A stretch of DNA of 60,754 nt from a virus: positions 1-60,754 of IMG/VR virus record IMGVR_UViG_3300042527_000444; one strand, written 5' to 3'. Below are positions 20,954 to 29,108 of the stretch, one piece after another. The position numbers and the translations under genes are program-made. Numbering within the stretch: position 1 is the stretch's first letter; each line of letters begins with the position of its first letter. The notes beneath the pieces were generated by a model. It saw nothing but the letters and a program-made list of their open reading frames with translations. It did no database searches and was not told the DNA's origin.

Positions 20954-21467
20954 TAGGACCTTTGCAAGACGTGGAATGGGTAATAGCAGCATTTACTGCA
21001 AGTACCGCCCTTTTCCTTGCATCCTTTTGTTTTTGTGTTGAATACAATGAGCCTAATGCTAAATCTCCACCAGAACCCATTGCTAAATAATCTTGTTCGT
21101 ATTGTGTTAACGACATATCGGCTGCATTATGCTCATATATTTTTCCACGCACACAGATAATCATTCCAAAATCTGATGACGTAGATGTATCTACCCACCA
21201 ACCTTCATAAAAATTACGCAAGGCTTTCAAAAACTTACTATACATAAACTTATCAATACTTCCACGACCCTCAAATTGTGGAGGCACAAATAAATGCCTT
21301 ATCCTATCTCCGTCCATTGATCCAGCGTATCCAAATAGGTAGCCTTCTTTTTTCCATATCTTAGGACTTGAAGATATATTTACTGTATTGTCATCTGAGA
21401 TAGCACGATCACCAGCCATCCATATTTTATTATTTACTTTGTCACGAACGACTGCGATACAAGTCAT
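20934..21467 (-). CDS. Proteasome-like (20S beta/HslV type) Ntn hydrolase
   Basis: The 177-residue protein begins MTCIAVVRD: removal of Met exposes Thr1, the N-terminal nucleophile of proteasomal peptidases. WMAGDRAISD supplies Asp17-like and SSPKIWKK the Lys33-like residue, and LAMGSGGDLALGSL is the GSGxxxAxG element. These are the signatures of the 20S-type fold. The protein lacks a propeptide. Proteasomes are characteristic of Actinobacteria and archaea, so a host-like origin is likely. It may cleave phage or host proteins, or act as a mimic that alters host proteolysis. It has the strongest promoter in this neighbourhood. Confidence 0.85.
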   Translation of the reverse strand: MTCIAVVRDKVNNKIWMAGDRAISDDNTVNISSSPKIWKKEGYLFGYAGSMDGDRIRHLFVPPQFEGRGSIDKFMYSKFLKALRNFYEGWWVDTSTSSDFGMIICVRGKIYEHNAADMSLTQYEQDYLAMGSGGDLALGSLYSTQKQKDARKRAVLAVNAAITHSTSCKGPIDILSI

Positions 21468-21493
21468 TACATACCCTTCTGTGTTTAGTATTT

Positions 21494-21522
21494 AGTATAG
21501 CATTGAACTAAAAATGTGTCAA
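21494..21522 (-). promoter_or_regulatory. Strong promoter of the Ntn hydrolase gene
   Basis: TTGACA (21517-21522), 17-nt spacer, TATACT (21494-21499). The -35 begins directly after the endolysin stop. The leader is about 20-25 nt and carries an AGAAGGGT ribosome-binding site. Confidence 0.8.
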
Positions 21523-22116
21523 CTACTTAATAGTTTGTCCACATTCTGGACATGTTTTAGGCTTCTTAGCAGTCTTATTAGGCTTTGAAGATTCATCAGA
21601 TTTCTTTACTGCTGCCCCGCCAAACTTGGGACGACCAAAACCTACGATAGATATCATTATATTCTTTTTATTTTTTTTATAGGCACGGAGTTGCTTACAA
21701 ACCTCTCCACCATTTCTCTGACTGCCCTTTTTATTGCTTGAAGTATTGCCCTCAATGCACCAAACAGTACCATCGCCATTATCTTCAATAACAATACCTA
21801 CGTGAGAAATTCTATCGACACCGTCTGATGGGAAATCAAAATAGGCGATATCTCCTGGTTCTGGATCTGCTAAGTCTCCATCAATCCATGAGCCTGCTTT
21901 CTTAAATGCAGCAGCACCACTTGGAGTATAAACGGTATTGGGAACCTTTACGCCTGCCTCATTTGCACACCACATAACAAATGAACCACACCATGGTTGA
22001 AAATTGGCCTTAGCAAATTTACCATATTTAGTTTCATTATCTTTCGGACCTTCAATAGTTCCAACTTCACCCTTGGCTACTTCAATTAATTTTTCTGCTG
22101 TTCCCATTTCTGCCAT
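21523..22116 (-). CDS. CHAP-domain endolysin
   Basis: The 197-residue protein has the CHAP amidase/endopeptidase core: ANFQPWCGSFVMWC contains the nucleophile Cys, AYFDFPSDGVDRISHVGIVI contains the catalytic His, and WCIEGNTSS the third acidic/Asn position. It cuts peptidoglycan stem peptides or cross-links to release virions. A linker rich in Lys leads to a C-terminal zinc-knuckle-like TCPECGQTIK. There is no signal peptide, so a holin is needed; candidate membrane proteins follow at 22119 and 22728. It is the upstream-most gene of this small operon apart from those. Confidence 0.88.
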   Translation of the reverse strand: MAEMGTAEKLIEVAKGEVGTIEGPKDNETKYGKFAKANFQPWCGSFVMWCANEAGVKVPNTVYTPSGAAAFKKAGSWIDGDLADPEPGDIAYFDFPSDGVDRISHVGIVIEDNGDGTVWCIEGNTSSNKKGSQRNGGEVCKQLRAYKKNKKNIMISIVGFGRPKFGGAAVKKSDESSKPNKTAKKPKTCPECGQTIK

Positions 22117-22118
22117 GA

Positions 22119-22532
22119 TTAATCCTTATCCCAATCAGTATCTACTGGCTGCTCTTCTGGCATAGCACCATCTGGTTTTTTAGCAAGTCTTGCTCTAACT
22201 TCATCAAGTTCTGCATCAAGTTTATCTTCTGCCATTCTAATTTCTGAGTCTACTTTTTTATTATCCACTTGTGCTTGCATAATATCTTTTGCTCCACTTT
22301 GCCCAATCAATAAACCAGCAAGTGTTCCTGTGATAAATGTCGCTACTGATCCCAACACATTGAAGAACATCTTGTCGTTTTCTGACTGTGCTCCAATTGG
22401 TTGGGTTACAAATATAAGAGCGTACAAAATTCCTAACGATGTCGCTAATAAAATTGTTCCAAGCGTTATGCCAAGAATAAACTTAAGTCGTGCGTCAAGA
22501 TCCTGCGGTGTTAATCTTTCTTTTTTACTCAT
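22119..22532 (-). CDS. Two-helix membrane protein with coiled tail, holin candidate
   Basis: The 137-residue protein has two transmembrane helices (ITLGTILLATSLGILYALIF and VLGSVATFITGTLAGLLIG, about residues 22-41 and 60-78) and a long charged helix (IRMAEDKLDAELDEVRARLA) before an acidic tail. Position between the endolysin and the lipoprotein gene, a shared operon and this topology make it the best holin candidate in the window. It overlaps the lipoprotein gene by 8 nt. Confidence 0.6.
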   Translation of the reverse strand: MSKKERLTPQDLDARLKFILGITLGTILLATSLGILYALIFVTQPIGAQSENDKMFFNVLGSVATFITGTLAGLLIGQSGAKDIMQAQVDNKKVDSEIRMAEDKLDAELDEVRARLAKKPDGAMPEEQPVDTDWDKD

Positions 22533-22710
22533 CCTGTTTTCCTATCAAGTCTTTTGTACAAGTTCCTGTAGCCTCACATATAGGTGGGTTACACTCCGCC
22601 TTTTCCCAGTTTGCTGGATCCTGGCAAGGATAGCGATAGTGACCGTCATACCCGCAGCCACCAAGGCCTAATACAAGTATACACGATAATAAAATATGAG
22701 GAATCTTCAT
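22525..22710 (-). CDS. Phage lipoprotein
   Basis: The 61-residue protein starts MKIPHILLSCILVLGLGGC, a lipoprotein signal peptide with lipobox LGGC, followed by GYDGHYRYPCQDPANWEKAE and a Cys-rich end (CNPPICEATGTC). This arrangement recurs in pelagic phages as a small secreted lipoprotein of unknown role; a link to lysis (spanin-like) or superinfection exclusion is possible. The mature part has four or more cysteines that could form disulfides. Transcribed from a TGGTATAAT box with a leaderless ATG. Confidence 0.8.
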   Translation of the reverse strand: MKIPHILLSCILVLGLGGCGYDGHYRYPCQDPANWEKAECNPPICEATGTCTKDLIGKQDE

Positions 22711-22716
22711 ATCTGT

Positions 22717-22725
22717 ATTATACCA
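22717..22725 (-). promoter_or_regulatory. Extended -10 promoter, leaderless (TGGTATAAT, 6 nt, ATG)
   Basis: TGG (22723-22725) then TATAAT (22717-22722), six bases, ATG 22710. No -35 match. Confidence 0.6.
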
Positions 22726-22727
22726 AG

Positions 22728-22937
22728 TTATTCTTTCTCTTCACGAAGCGGGATGGTGATAAGCCATAGGGCTATTGATATTAATGTGGCTACCCCCACT
22801 ACCTGCTGGGCGGTACCTGTAAGGGTAAGCCAGGCGATAAAGAAGCCAAGGATGGTAAATACTTGGGCTATGCTCTCAATAATAGCAGCCTTAAACCACT
22901 TAAAGAGTCCTTTGACTACCTTCTTAATCATGTTCAT
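22728..22937 (-). CDS. Small two-helix membrane protein
   Basis: A 69-residue protein with a basic N terminus (MNMIKKVVKGLFKWFKA), a transmembrane helix around VFTILGFFIAWLTLTG and a second around VVGVATLISIALWLITIP, ending in charged residues. This is a class-II-holin-like topology. Two starts are defensible: ATG 22937 has AGGAGG seven bases upstream; ATG 22931 lies exactly 6 nt after the TATAAT that overlaps the first ATG. If the box is a true promoter, the leaderless form is two residues shorter. Confidence 0.6.
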   Translation of the reverse strand: MNMIKKVVKGLFKWFKAAIIESIAQVFTILGFFIAWLTLTGTAQQVVGVATLISIALWLITIPLREEKE

Positions 22938-22938
22938 A

Positions 22939-24564
22939 TTATAACCTCCTTAGTGACATAACTGAACTAACAATATTTCCTACCAAAATAACAGGTATAA
23001 CTACCTCTTGAACCTTTTCTCTTTGATCATCTGTCATATCTTTACCCCACTCTGATGGGTTTAAAACCTTAGATAAATCTATATCAGTCAATGCTGCTAT
23101 TGGATTTTCTAAAAACTTGTCTGCTTGTATTTCTGTTACAGCATCTGCTAATGTATAAGGCATAGGAGCGTCTGCATTTTCTTGTGCCCTTTCAGCAAAC
23201 TCAACAACGGCTGCTGCTACAGCAGGATTTTCTTTTGCTACTTCTGCAATAAGGGCAACTTCTTCTGCCTTAATGCCAAGATCTTCTGCCAACTCTTTCT
23301 TTGCCTCTGGATTTAATTCAGTCAAAAAGTTTGATACTGCTGACATTAATTTAGCATCATTAACGCTAATTAGTTTGTTTAACTTTTTAAGTTCTTCGTC
23401 AGAAATAGGGCTACCATCTGTGTTATCCTTATCTGGTGTTACTACAGGATCTTCATCAACAGGTTGCTCAGGTTCAGGCTCTGGGGTTGGATTTGTATCC
23501 GTTGGCTGAGGTGAAGGCTCTTCTAAAGGCTCTGGAGTTGGATCCGTCTCTTCGTTCTCCTTATCTGTGGTATCAGGGCTTGGAGTTGGATTGGGATCTT
23601 CTGGTTCAGTTTGCTCATCATCTGGCCAACGAGGATCCTCTGGAGTAACTATCTCTGGATCAACCTCAACATCAGGTTCAGGCAAATCTGGTTCTTCTGT
23701 AGAGTCAGGTGTTGGTGTAGGATCTGGCTCTGGGGTAACTTCTTCTACTGGCTCGTCACCATTAATAGAAGCAATAAGATTATTTAAGTCTGATATTTCA
23801 TTAGCGAGTTGCGCTGCCTCTGCTACCTGCTCCTGCTGTTCTTCAGGCGTTATAGGGGCTTCTGTGGGCGTTGGAGAAGGTTCTGGAGATGGTTGTTGGG
23901 TAGGAGTAGGAGAAGGTTCTGGGATAGGCTCTGCAGCAAGTGTAGGGGCTGGATCAGAGGCTGATACCTGCGTAGCACCCCATTGCTCAAGAGACACGAT
24001 AGAGCCATCATGCAATCGAACGCCTGTTCTAAGATTTTGATATTCTGGACCTTGATAACTATAGGACACTGCTATACCACCAGTATTAGTAATAGCCACT
24101 AATATATTTACTGTGCTTGGTTGTGCCCCATAGTTACCGAATGGAACCATGTTTAGGTTAATTTGAAATCCACCCTCTGAATAATATATATCCAAACCAG
24201 ATGTACCGCTTGCTCCTGGAAACCAGTCCATTGAGTATAAGGAGATAGATGGCGTATTAGGATATGCCCAGTATGTGGGATCAGGTTGTCCAAATGTAAT
24301 TACTGAATTAGTTGTAGCGTAAATGTTTTCATACTGTACCCCGTCAAAAGTCACGGTAGTTGCAATTGGTATTTGATAAGATATGTCGTCACCTGAACAA
24401 GTATCCATATGATTTACTGTAGGTTGTTCATCACCATTATATGCTGCTGCGATGGTTTGCGATTGAATATAGTTTACACAAGTAGCGTTAGCGTTTTCTG
24501 GAAGCCATAGGTTGAACCCAAAAGCCAATAAAGATGCTGTCAGTATTCGGGTTAATTTTTTAAT
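22939..24564 (-). CDS. Secreted protein with Ser/Thr-Pro repeat region and C-terminal anchor
   Basis: With an ATT start at 24564 the protein is about 541 residues: a signal peptide (KKLTRILTASLLAFGFNLWL, then PENANA) followed by a beta-rich domain (residues about 28-210), a long low-complexity Pro/Glu/Thr/Ser stretch (about 215-400) full of TP, SP, EP repeats, a helical region, and a last hydrophobic helix VVIPVILVGNIVSSVM with basic tail that would anchor it in the membrane. An ATG further upstream (24654) would lie inside a terminator and is rejected. Function unknown; it could be a surface-exposed protein or a substrate of the tailoring enzymes. Confidence 0.65.
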   Translation of the reverse strand: MKKLTRILTASLLAFGFNLWLPENANATCVNYIQSQTIAAAYNGDEQPTVNHMDTCSGDDISYQIPIATTVTFDGVQYENIYATTNSVITFGQPDPTYWAYPNTPSISLYSMDWFPGASGTSGLDIYYSEGGFQINLNMVPFGNYGAQPSTVNILVAITNTGGIAVSYSYQGPEYQNLRTGVRLHDGSIVSLEQWGATQVSASDPAPTLAAEPIPEPSPTPTQQPSPEPSPTPTEAPITPEEQQEQVAEAAQLANEISDLNNLIASINGDEPVEEVTPEPDPTPTPDSTEEPDLPEPDVEVDPEIVTPEDPRWPDDEQTEPEDPNPTPSPDTTDKENEETDPTPEPLEEPSPQPTDTNPTPEPEPEQPVDEDPVVTPDKDNTDGSPISDEELKKLNKLISVNDAKLMSAVSNFLTELNPEAKKELAEDLGIKAEEVALIAEVAKENPAVAAAVVEFAERAQENADAPMPYTLADAVTEIQADKFLENPIAALTDIDLSKVLNPSEWGKDMTDDQREKVQEVVIPVILVGNIVSSVMSLRRL

Positions 24565-24600
24565 AGTCCTTTCTTCCTCCAGATTAAATACAGGACTATT
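24562..24600 (-). promoter_or_regulatory. Inverted repeat in the leader of the Pro-rich gene
   Basis: AATAGTCCT and AGGACTATT (9 bp, perfect, 24562-24570 and 24592-24600) enclose a 21-nt loop that holds the GGAGG ribosome-binding site. The 3-prime arm contains the inferred ATT start and the 5-prime arm begins at the TTATAAT promoter box. Folding of the leader could control translation. Confidence 0.5.
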
Positions 24601-24620
24601 ATAACATTTTATTTGAAATA

Positions 24621-24651
24621 AAAGAAAAAGGGAGCCAGTTTCCTGACTCCC
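24621..24651 (-). terminator. Rho-independent terminator after the Ala-rich secreted protein
   Basis: On the - strand GGGAGTCAG, a GAAA loop and CTGGCTCCC pair with one T-G wobble, followed by TTTTTCTTTT. Confidence 0.9.
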
Positions 24652-24670
24652 CAATCTATTAATTTGTTAA

Positions 24671-25819
24671 TTACTTAACAAGTGTAACTTTTGCAGAAGG
24701 GTTCTTCTTGTTCCACTTCTTAGCAAGATCATTGAATGCCTTCTTCATTGCAGCGATTGCAGCAGCATTATCTGCCTTAACCTTTGCAAGTTCAGCAGCA
24801 TGTGCAGCAGTTGCATCAGCAAGAGCCTTATCTGCAGTAACCTTAGCGGTTACGGCATCAGCCTTCAACTTAGCAATTTCAGCAGCAGCAGTAATAGCAG
24901 CAGCATCGGCAGCAGCCTTTGCAGCAACTGCATCAGAGGCAGCCTTTGCTACAGCAGCAGCAAGAGCAGCATCTGCAGTTACCTTATCAGCAGCACGAGC
25001 AGCCTTTTCTGCAGCGAGTGCAGCATTAGCAGTAGCAAGTGCTCCAGCAAGATCAGATACTGTTACGATTGCAGTCTGAGAAGTTGTTGCCAACTTAATT
25101 GTTGGAACAGATGTTGGTGCAGTAATAGATGCTCCAACGGCAACGGTTCCAGCAGTTGCAGGAAGTGAGATCTCTGATGTGTAACGACCTGTTACAAGAG
25201 CATCAGCAGTTACTGTTCCAGCAGTTGCGCCACCGAGAGTAGTAACAGTTACTGTATCAGCAACAGCGTTGCCGAAAATATCTGCTACATCAAGAGTTGC
25301 AGTTACCTTGCCAGAAATATTTCCTGAAGCAGGGATTGACATCTTAAGATCGTATGCAGGACCTGCAACACCCTTAAGATAGATTGTTGTTGCTGCACCA
25401 GTTACAGAAACTGTAACAGCAGAAGCAGCAGTACTTGTTGTGTATGCATAAACAGTCGCTGTTGTTGAAGCAGGTGTGACTGTGATTGATGAGGATCCAG
25501 CAGATGCATTAACTGTTGAACCAATTGCAGATACGAGGCGTGTGTTCGCACCAACTGCAGTAAATGTTACTGGTGTTCCAGCAACGACAGTAGCAGTGAT
25601 TAGAAGTGCTTCGTTGTTAGTAGCAGTTGAGGTATCTGCAACGCTTACTACGTTGTCAGATGGAACCTTAACTAGAAATGGTGAGGCTGCAGTACCTGCG
25701 CCAGAAACTTCAGTGGTTACGTCTACTGAAACGGTATTGGCACTTGCAGGTGTCACTACGAGTGTGCCCAGTGTCATGGCTGCAACCACGGCAAGAGCGA
25801 TCTTCTTAAATGAATTCAT
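24671..25819 (-). CDS. Secreted Ala-rich coiled-coil surface protein
   Basis: The 382-residue protein has a signal peptide (MNSFKKIALAVVAAMTLGTL, then VVTPASA) and about 220 residues of Ala/Thr/Val-rich beta repeats (VTPASTTATVYAYTTSTAAS). It then has an alanine-heptad coiled coil of about 100 residues (AAEKAARAADKVTADAAL and repeats) ending in KKWNKKNPSAKVTLVK. Base and codon use are clearly GC-richer (GCA/GCT-rich) than the neighbours. It looks like a host-type secreted or surface-layer protein acquired by the phage. ATG 25819 is preceded by AAGGAG and starts the signal peptide; the ORF's earlier ATG is not used. Confidence 0.75.
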   Translation of the reverse strand: MNSFKKIALAVVAAMTLGTLVVTPASANTVSVDVTTEVSGAGTAASPFLVKVPSDNVVSVADTSTATNNEALLITATVVAGTPVTFTAVGANTRLVSAIGSTVNASAGSSSITVTPASTTATVYAYTTSTAASAVTVSVTGAATTIYLKGVAGPAYDLKMSIPASGNISGKVTATLDVADIFGNAVADTVTVTTLGGATAGTVTADALVTGRYTSEISLPATAGTVAVGASITAPTSVPTIKLATTSQTAIVTVSDLAGALATANAALAAEKAARAADKVTADAALAAAVAKAASDAVAAKAAADAAAITAAAEIAKLKADAVTAKVTADKALADATAAHAAELAKVKADNAAAIAAMKKAFNDLAKKWNKKNPSAKVTLVK

Positions 25820-25846
25820 TTTTCTCCTTTTATTATTCATTTTGGT

Positions 25847-27622
25847 TTATATTGTTTTTAGTCTATCCAAATAGTCTTTTATATCTTCTATTTGACTAGG
25901 TTTATATTGTATCACGTTCTCAGGGAGCGTGTCAACTCTACGAGGCTGTCCACGAAAAGTGTGAATGTCTACTTCAAGGTTTTGATCCCTTGGAGTATAT
26001 GATATCGCACCAAAGATGGAACCGCAAACTGCGTCTGCAAGGTCCTTAGATTTCTTTCGTGGATGGTCTACTTTATCATTTTTCATAATCTTAAGTTCTG
26101 TTAATTCTTCAAATAGTAATTCAATGGCAGGCATGGCAAGCCTTTCTTCGTATATAAGCATAGCCATATCTTCATAATGTTTCTTTGCTACAGATACCGT
26201 CTCTGTTCTTATGCCTACCGCCTGTAGTTCATTTTGAATATCAAATGATTGCCAACGGTCAAATGTAACAAGTCCTATATTAAACCCAAGTCTGCGTAGA
26301 TTTTGTATCCACTGTTTTACTTCAGATAAATTGACTGGTCCTTCTACCTTCGGCTCCCACCATGCCACCGCATCGACAACCACTACTGGCGATATCTGTT
26401 CATAATCTTTTATTACCTGCACATTAACCCACTTCTCAACATGTGAGATTGCTACCGCACATTTATCATGCTTTTGTGCAAGGTCAGCATGAACATAATA
26501 AATTTTGTCTGGATCTGGTTTAAAGTTTTCTTCAAATCTTCTGAATTGGTCAAGTGGATTTCTTATTGTCATACAAGAACGAACCTTGTCTGCCTGCTTA
26601 AAAAATGCATCTGATGCATATGTAGGAACACAAGCAAAGCGCATCATTGCATCTCCTAGGTCTGTCATGAAAGCAATCTTAAAATCATCTACTTTTCTAG
26701 TAGGATTTACTTCCCATGTAGGTCTTTTAAGGGCAAAAACTCCAGGATATTTATATGACTTAATATGATCTTCGTCCCAGGCTATATCAAACCAGTTATC
26801 CTTGTCATCTTCTGGTAATAGTGGGTTAATTATAAATCTATGTGTTCTTGATATTATTTCTTTATCAGCAATTACTGCTTCATACCGCTCAGAAATGAAG
26901 TCTCCGTTATAACGGGGGAATGAAAGAAGAACTACTTTTCCAAGATCAGGGAAACGAGAATCCACTGACCCACGGAATGCTTTATAAATATTATCGGCAG
27001 TTTTACCTTGTTCATTTCCTGTTGCAACCTCAGATGCAAAACCAGAAATCTCATCAAGAACTGCAAGCAAAAGATTTAGACCCTCATGTGATTCTCTTTC
27101 TGAATGTCCAGAGTAGACAGTAATTGATTTATCAAAGCCTATTGAGTCTACCTTTGCTTCATATTTACCAGCAAACCAAGGAGACTTTTCGATCTTAGTC
27201 TTAAAACCTTTAAAGAAAACATTCTTTGCTTGTTGTGCGTTAATAGCCACATTGATTAGGTCTATTGCATCTCCACTTGGTTTTCCGAAATATCTTGCAG
27301 GGTCTTTAAGACATAATAACTTATAGACAATATAAGCACAAGCAACAGTAGAGGTGAAGTCCTTCCCACTACCCTTCCCAAGTTGTAAAATGATTTCGTT
27401 TTTTGTGTATTTTTCATAATATCTTGCTCCTTCCTCTTCTCCCATAATGTTTTGTAAATCTTCTTTGCGATATATCTGACTCATTGCCTGGACTATATCG
27501 TATTGAATATCTGATAATCCTGGTTGTCCTAAATAATCTGGAGACTCAACAAATGTCTTTGCATCTACTGGAGTTTCTTCAAAATGGTTATCGGCAAGTG
27601 CCTCAAGAAAATCATTGAACAT
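25847..27622 (-). CDS. terL: Terminase large subunit
   Basis: The protein (about 591 residues) has an N-terminal ATPase with Walker A ILQLGKGSGKDFTST and Walker B LLAVLDEISGF, and a C-terminal RNase-H-type nuclease with YYVHADLAQKHDKCAVAI, VTFDRWQSFD and DLADAVCGSIFGAI carrying the three acidic metal ligands. It packages concatemeric DNA into proheads through the portal. I start at ATG 27622, since the earlier TTG-started extension overlaps terS. It is separated from the tail module by the replication genes, which is unusual. Confidence 0.93.
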   Translation of the reverse strand: MFNDFLEALADNHFEETPVDAKTFVESPDYLGQPGLSDIQYDIVQAMSQIYRKEDLQNIMGEEEGARYYEKYTKNEIILQLGKGSGKDFTSTVACAYIVYKLLCLKDPARYFGKPSGDAIDLINVAINAQQAKNVFFKGFKTKIEKSPWFAGKYEAKVDSIGFDKSITVYSGHSERESHEGLNLLLAVLDEISGFASEVATGNEQGKTADNIYKAFRGSVDSRFPDLGKVVLLSFPRYNGDFISERYEAVIADKEIISRTHRFIINPLLPEDDKDNWFDIAWDEDHIKSYKYPGVFALKRPTWEVNPTRKVDDFKIAFMTDLGDAMMRFACVPTYASDAFFKQADKVRSCMTIRNPLDQFRRFEENFKPDPDKIYYVHADLAQKHDKCAVAISHVEKWVNVQVIKDYEQISPVVVVDAVAWWEPKVEGPVNLSEVKQWIQNLRRLGFNIGLVTFDRWQSFDIQNELQAVGIRTETVSVAKKHYEDMAMLIYEERLAMPAIELLFEELTELKIMKNDKVDHPRKKSKDLADAVCGSIFGAISYTPRDQNLEVDIHTFRGQPRRVDTLPENVIQYKPSQIEDIKDYLDRLKTI

Positions 27623-28148
27623 CGTGGACAATTGTAATCACTTCATCTTTTTTAGCAATATCAGAAAGCCTACGCATGATCTCATCACGTATTTGTGGAT
27701 ATTCAGAAGCAATATCACGAAGAATTCCCATAAGTATTTCTTGCTTCTTTTCTATCTGCAACATTTCTTCTGCTAACTCTTTATTTTCTAATAGACCTGC
27801 TTTTTGAAGCATATCAATTCTTTTAGACTCAATATCCATAACAAGTTTTATGGCTTGTGTCTTAGCGCCTAAATTATTAGTCAGGCTGGCTTCATCTATA
27901 ACTTCGTATGATTTTGCAATTAATTTGTTATAGTGAGTATCAGCAATAGCAAGTGCTTCTTTTGCACGAGCACGAATAGCATCATTAGCAGATGCCATAA
28001 CTTTCCATTCATTAATATGCTGAACTACACGATTTCTTGGAATTGCCAAATCTTTAGATATTTTGGTAGCATCATTACCCTTTAGATATTCTCCTACTAC
28101 TGTATTAAGTTCATCAAGATGCTTGACTAAATCTTCTTCAGTTGACAT
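27612..28148 (-). CDS. Terminase small subunit-like DNA-binding protein
   Basis: The 178-residue protein has a helix-turn-helix region (GNDATKISKDLAIPRNRVVQ near residue 27-46) followed by long helices typical of terminase small subunits that recognise packaging sites. It lies directly upstream of terL, overlapping by 11 nt. Family assignment rests on position and helix pattern more than on motif, so confidence is moderate. Confidence 0.75.
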   Translation of the reverse strand: MSTEEDLVKHLDELNTVVGEYLKGNDATKISKDLAIPRNRVVQHINEWKVMASANDAIRARAKEALAIADTHYNKLIAKSYEVIDEASLTNNLGAKTQAIKLVMDIESKRIDMLQKAGLLENKELAEEMLQIEKKQEILMGILRDIASEYPQIRDEIMRRLSDIAKKDEVITIVHDVQ

Positions 28149-29106
28149 GATTCTCTTTCATATAAAAATCATACACTTCTGTTGACCAAAAGGAATGATA
28201 TGCGGTTCCATAATGTATTTTATCCCTTGCAACCAAATAAAACTTATCTTCTTTATTTTTCATATGATAATTCTGTATCCAGTCTGGTGAAGGCCATGTA
28301 GTCTTATAAATTGAATCTAGTTCTACTGCATTGCTATTTAAAAAATTTGCCATTGGAGGGGACCAGGAAAATATAAATAATTGTATGTTATTCATTTTAC
28401 AAAATGTTTCTAGCATTAATAAATATTGATATATATATATAAATTTTTCATAAACAATTGCTGAGTCAATTGTGTTTTGAAAGGGCATAACAGAATGAAA
28501 ATATTTATCTTTAAAATATTCAAAGTTTTCCATTTTGTTCAAAGATATTTTATCTTTCCATTCTGTTTCTGTTGAAACTATGTTTTCTATTACAGTATAA
28601 AATCTACAAACATCTGGCAAGTTTAAAAAAATTACATCTGGTTTAGAATAATTATTTATGTATCTGAAAATATCTGTTACAATCTGAAAAGTACTAATTG
28701 CTGGCATACTGATATTATAATAACCCGAAACTTTTTCTTTTTCTTTTATTTTATTATAAACTAAATAGGGCCATATTTCTTTAGAATAAAGACCTGTCCC
28801 ATAGGTTACAGAGCATCCAGCAAATAATATATGTTTTCCATCATGCTCTTTTTTAAATTCATCAGATCTAAAATTTTGAGAATTCAAAGTCAGGGTATCA
28901 GGTTCATCAATATAATTAATAATCCATGGTTCATAATTCATATCGTCAGTGTCTAATTGATCAAATACAAAGGCATGATTCCTACTCGAAATAGATTTTA
29001 ATTCTTTACCAAAAGCATTTAAAATTTTTACACGAGAAGAAACATTAAGATTCATACATCCAGCATAATTTGTTAAAAAAGTGTTTAGATTTTTTTTGTA
29101 TGACAT
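28138..29106 (-). CDS. SGNH-hydrolase-like protein (paralogue of the next gene)
   Basis: The 322-residue protein has LFAGCSVTYGTGLYSKEIWP (block I with GCS in place of GDS) at about residue 91 and ends with ARDKIHYGTAYH, the Asp-x-x-His pair. Middle segments NLPDVCRFYT and YNISMPAISTFQIVTDIF resemble the rest of the SGNH core. It shares long identical stretches with the gene at 29109, including KIKEKEKVSGYYN, so they arose by recent tandem duplication. Possible action: esterase or O-acyltransferase on glycans. Confidence 0.6.
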   Translation of the reverse strand: MSYKKNLNTFLTNYAGCMNLNVSSRVKILNAFGKELKSISSRNHAFVFDQLDTDDMNYEPWIINYIDEPDTLTLNSQNFRSDEFKKEHDGKHILFAGCSVTYGTGLYSKEIWPYLVYNKIKEKEKVSGYYNISMPAISTFQIVTDIFRYINNYSKPDVIFLNLPDVCRFYTVIENIVSTETEWKDKISLNKMENFEYFKDKYFHSVMPFQNTIDSAIVYEKFIYIYQYLLMLETFCKMNNIQLFIFSWSPPMANFLNSNAVELDSIYKTTWPSPDWIQNYHMKNKEDKFYLVARDKIHYGTAYHSFWSTEVYDFYMKENHVN

Positions 29107-29108
29107 AA

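Noticed and set aside
23273-24040. + strand frames rich in Gly/Ser opposite the Pro-rich gene
   Set aside because: They are the complement of the Pro/Glu/Thr repeat; composition is fully explained by it.
24565-24654. Upstream extension of the Pro-rich protein gene to ATG 24654
   Set aside because: The first residues are translated from the terminator hairpin of the preceding gene, and a signal peptide starts much later at 24564.
24708-25168. Long + strand open frames opposite the Ala-rich gene
   Set aside because: Low-complexity Ala/Ser or Ser/Cys translation of antisense GCA repeats, with no ribosome-binding site and no family resemblance.
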